From Bacillota bacterium (GTDB lineage: Bacteria; Bacillota; Bacilli; Bacillales_B; DSM-18226): a DNA stretch of 7,353 nucleotides. Where the stretch lies: assembly GCA_030705665.1 (NCBI GenBank), contig JAUZQA010000205.1, positions 1 to 7,353 on the forward strand, given 5' to 3'. Under the pieces are notes generated by a model. That model did no database searches and was not told the origin of the DNA. It worked only from the letters and a program-made list of their open reading frames with translations. The first letter of the stretch is position 1. The number at the start of each line of letters is the position of its first letter. The position numbers were made by a program, and so were the translations under genes. Shown here piece after piece: positions 6,515 to 7,353 of this stretch.

Positions 6515-6547
6515 AAAAAAAAGATGCACCAGCGTCCCGGTGCACCT
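6515..6547 (-). terminator. Rho-independent terminator of eno
   Basis: On the minus strand AGGTGCACC (6547-6539) pairs with GGTGCATCT (6530-6522), nine pairs with one wobble and an eight-base loop. The stem's last T opens a run of eight Ts (6522-6515). A T run also follows on the plus strand, so it could work both ways. It begins about ten bases past the eno stop. Confidence 0.9.
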
Positions 6548-6557
6548 TTTTTAAAAA

Positions 6558-7353
<796 letters not shown>

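Overview
The window looks like chromosomal DNA of a Bacillaceae species (Bacillus sensu lato). The RNase R, SmpB, SecG, carboxylesterase and enolase sequences are all of Bacillus type, GGAGG-type ribosome binding sites precede most genes, and the gene order matches the secG-est(yvaK)-rnr-smpB-ssrA block known from Bacillus, with eno upstream as in many relatives. The species cannot be named from the sequence alone.

The conserved backbone is on the minus strand, so it reads from the right edge leftward: the C-terminal part of enolase (eno, cut by the window end) with its terminator; secG with its own promoter candidate and terminator; a carboxylesterase (est) that runs directly into rnr (RNase R), whose TTG start is 12 bases past the est stop; a terminator; smpB; and the first 66 bases of tmRNA (ssrA), cut by the left edge. 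SmpB, tmRNA and RNase R belong to trans-translation and RNA decay. SecG belongs to the protein export channel.

Two plus-strand genes interrupt this block. One, between rnr and smpB, encodes a 170-residue DUF3231 protein and ends in a clear terminator. The other, between est and secG, encodes a 311-residue NERD-domain protein with a Cys cluster. Each sits convergent to the backbone gene on its right (rnr, secG), so the ancestral operon appears split into separately transcribed pieces: eno, secG, est-rnr, smpB and ssrA.

The largest non-coding stretch, 5841-6185, lies between the NERD gene and secG. It holds a degenerate tandem repeat of about 50 bp (five units), one junction of which folds into a probable terminator, followed by the secG terminator.

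Other non-coding signals are a near-consensus extended -10 promoter for ssrA about 95 bases before the mature tmRNA end with a structured leader, and operator-like inverted repeats near the predicted starts of the DUF3231 gene and secG. No convincing new multi-gene system is visible. The most unusual items are the repeat array, the two intruding genes and the ssrA leader.
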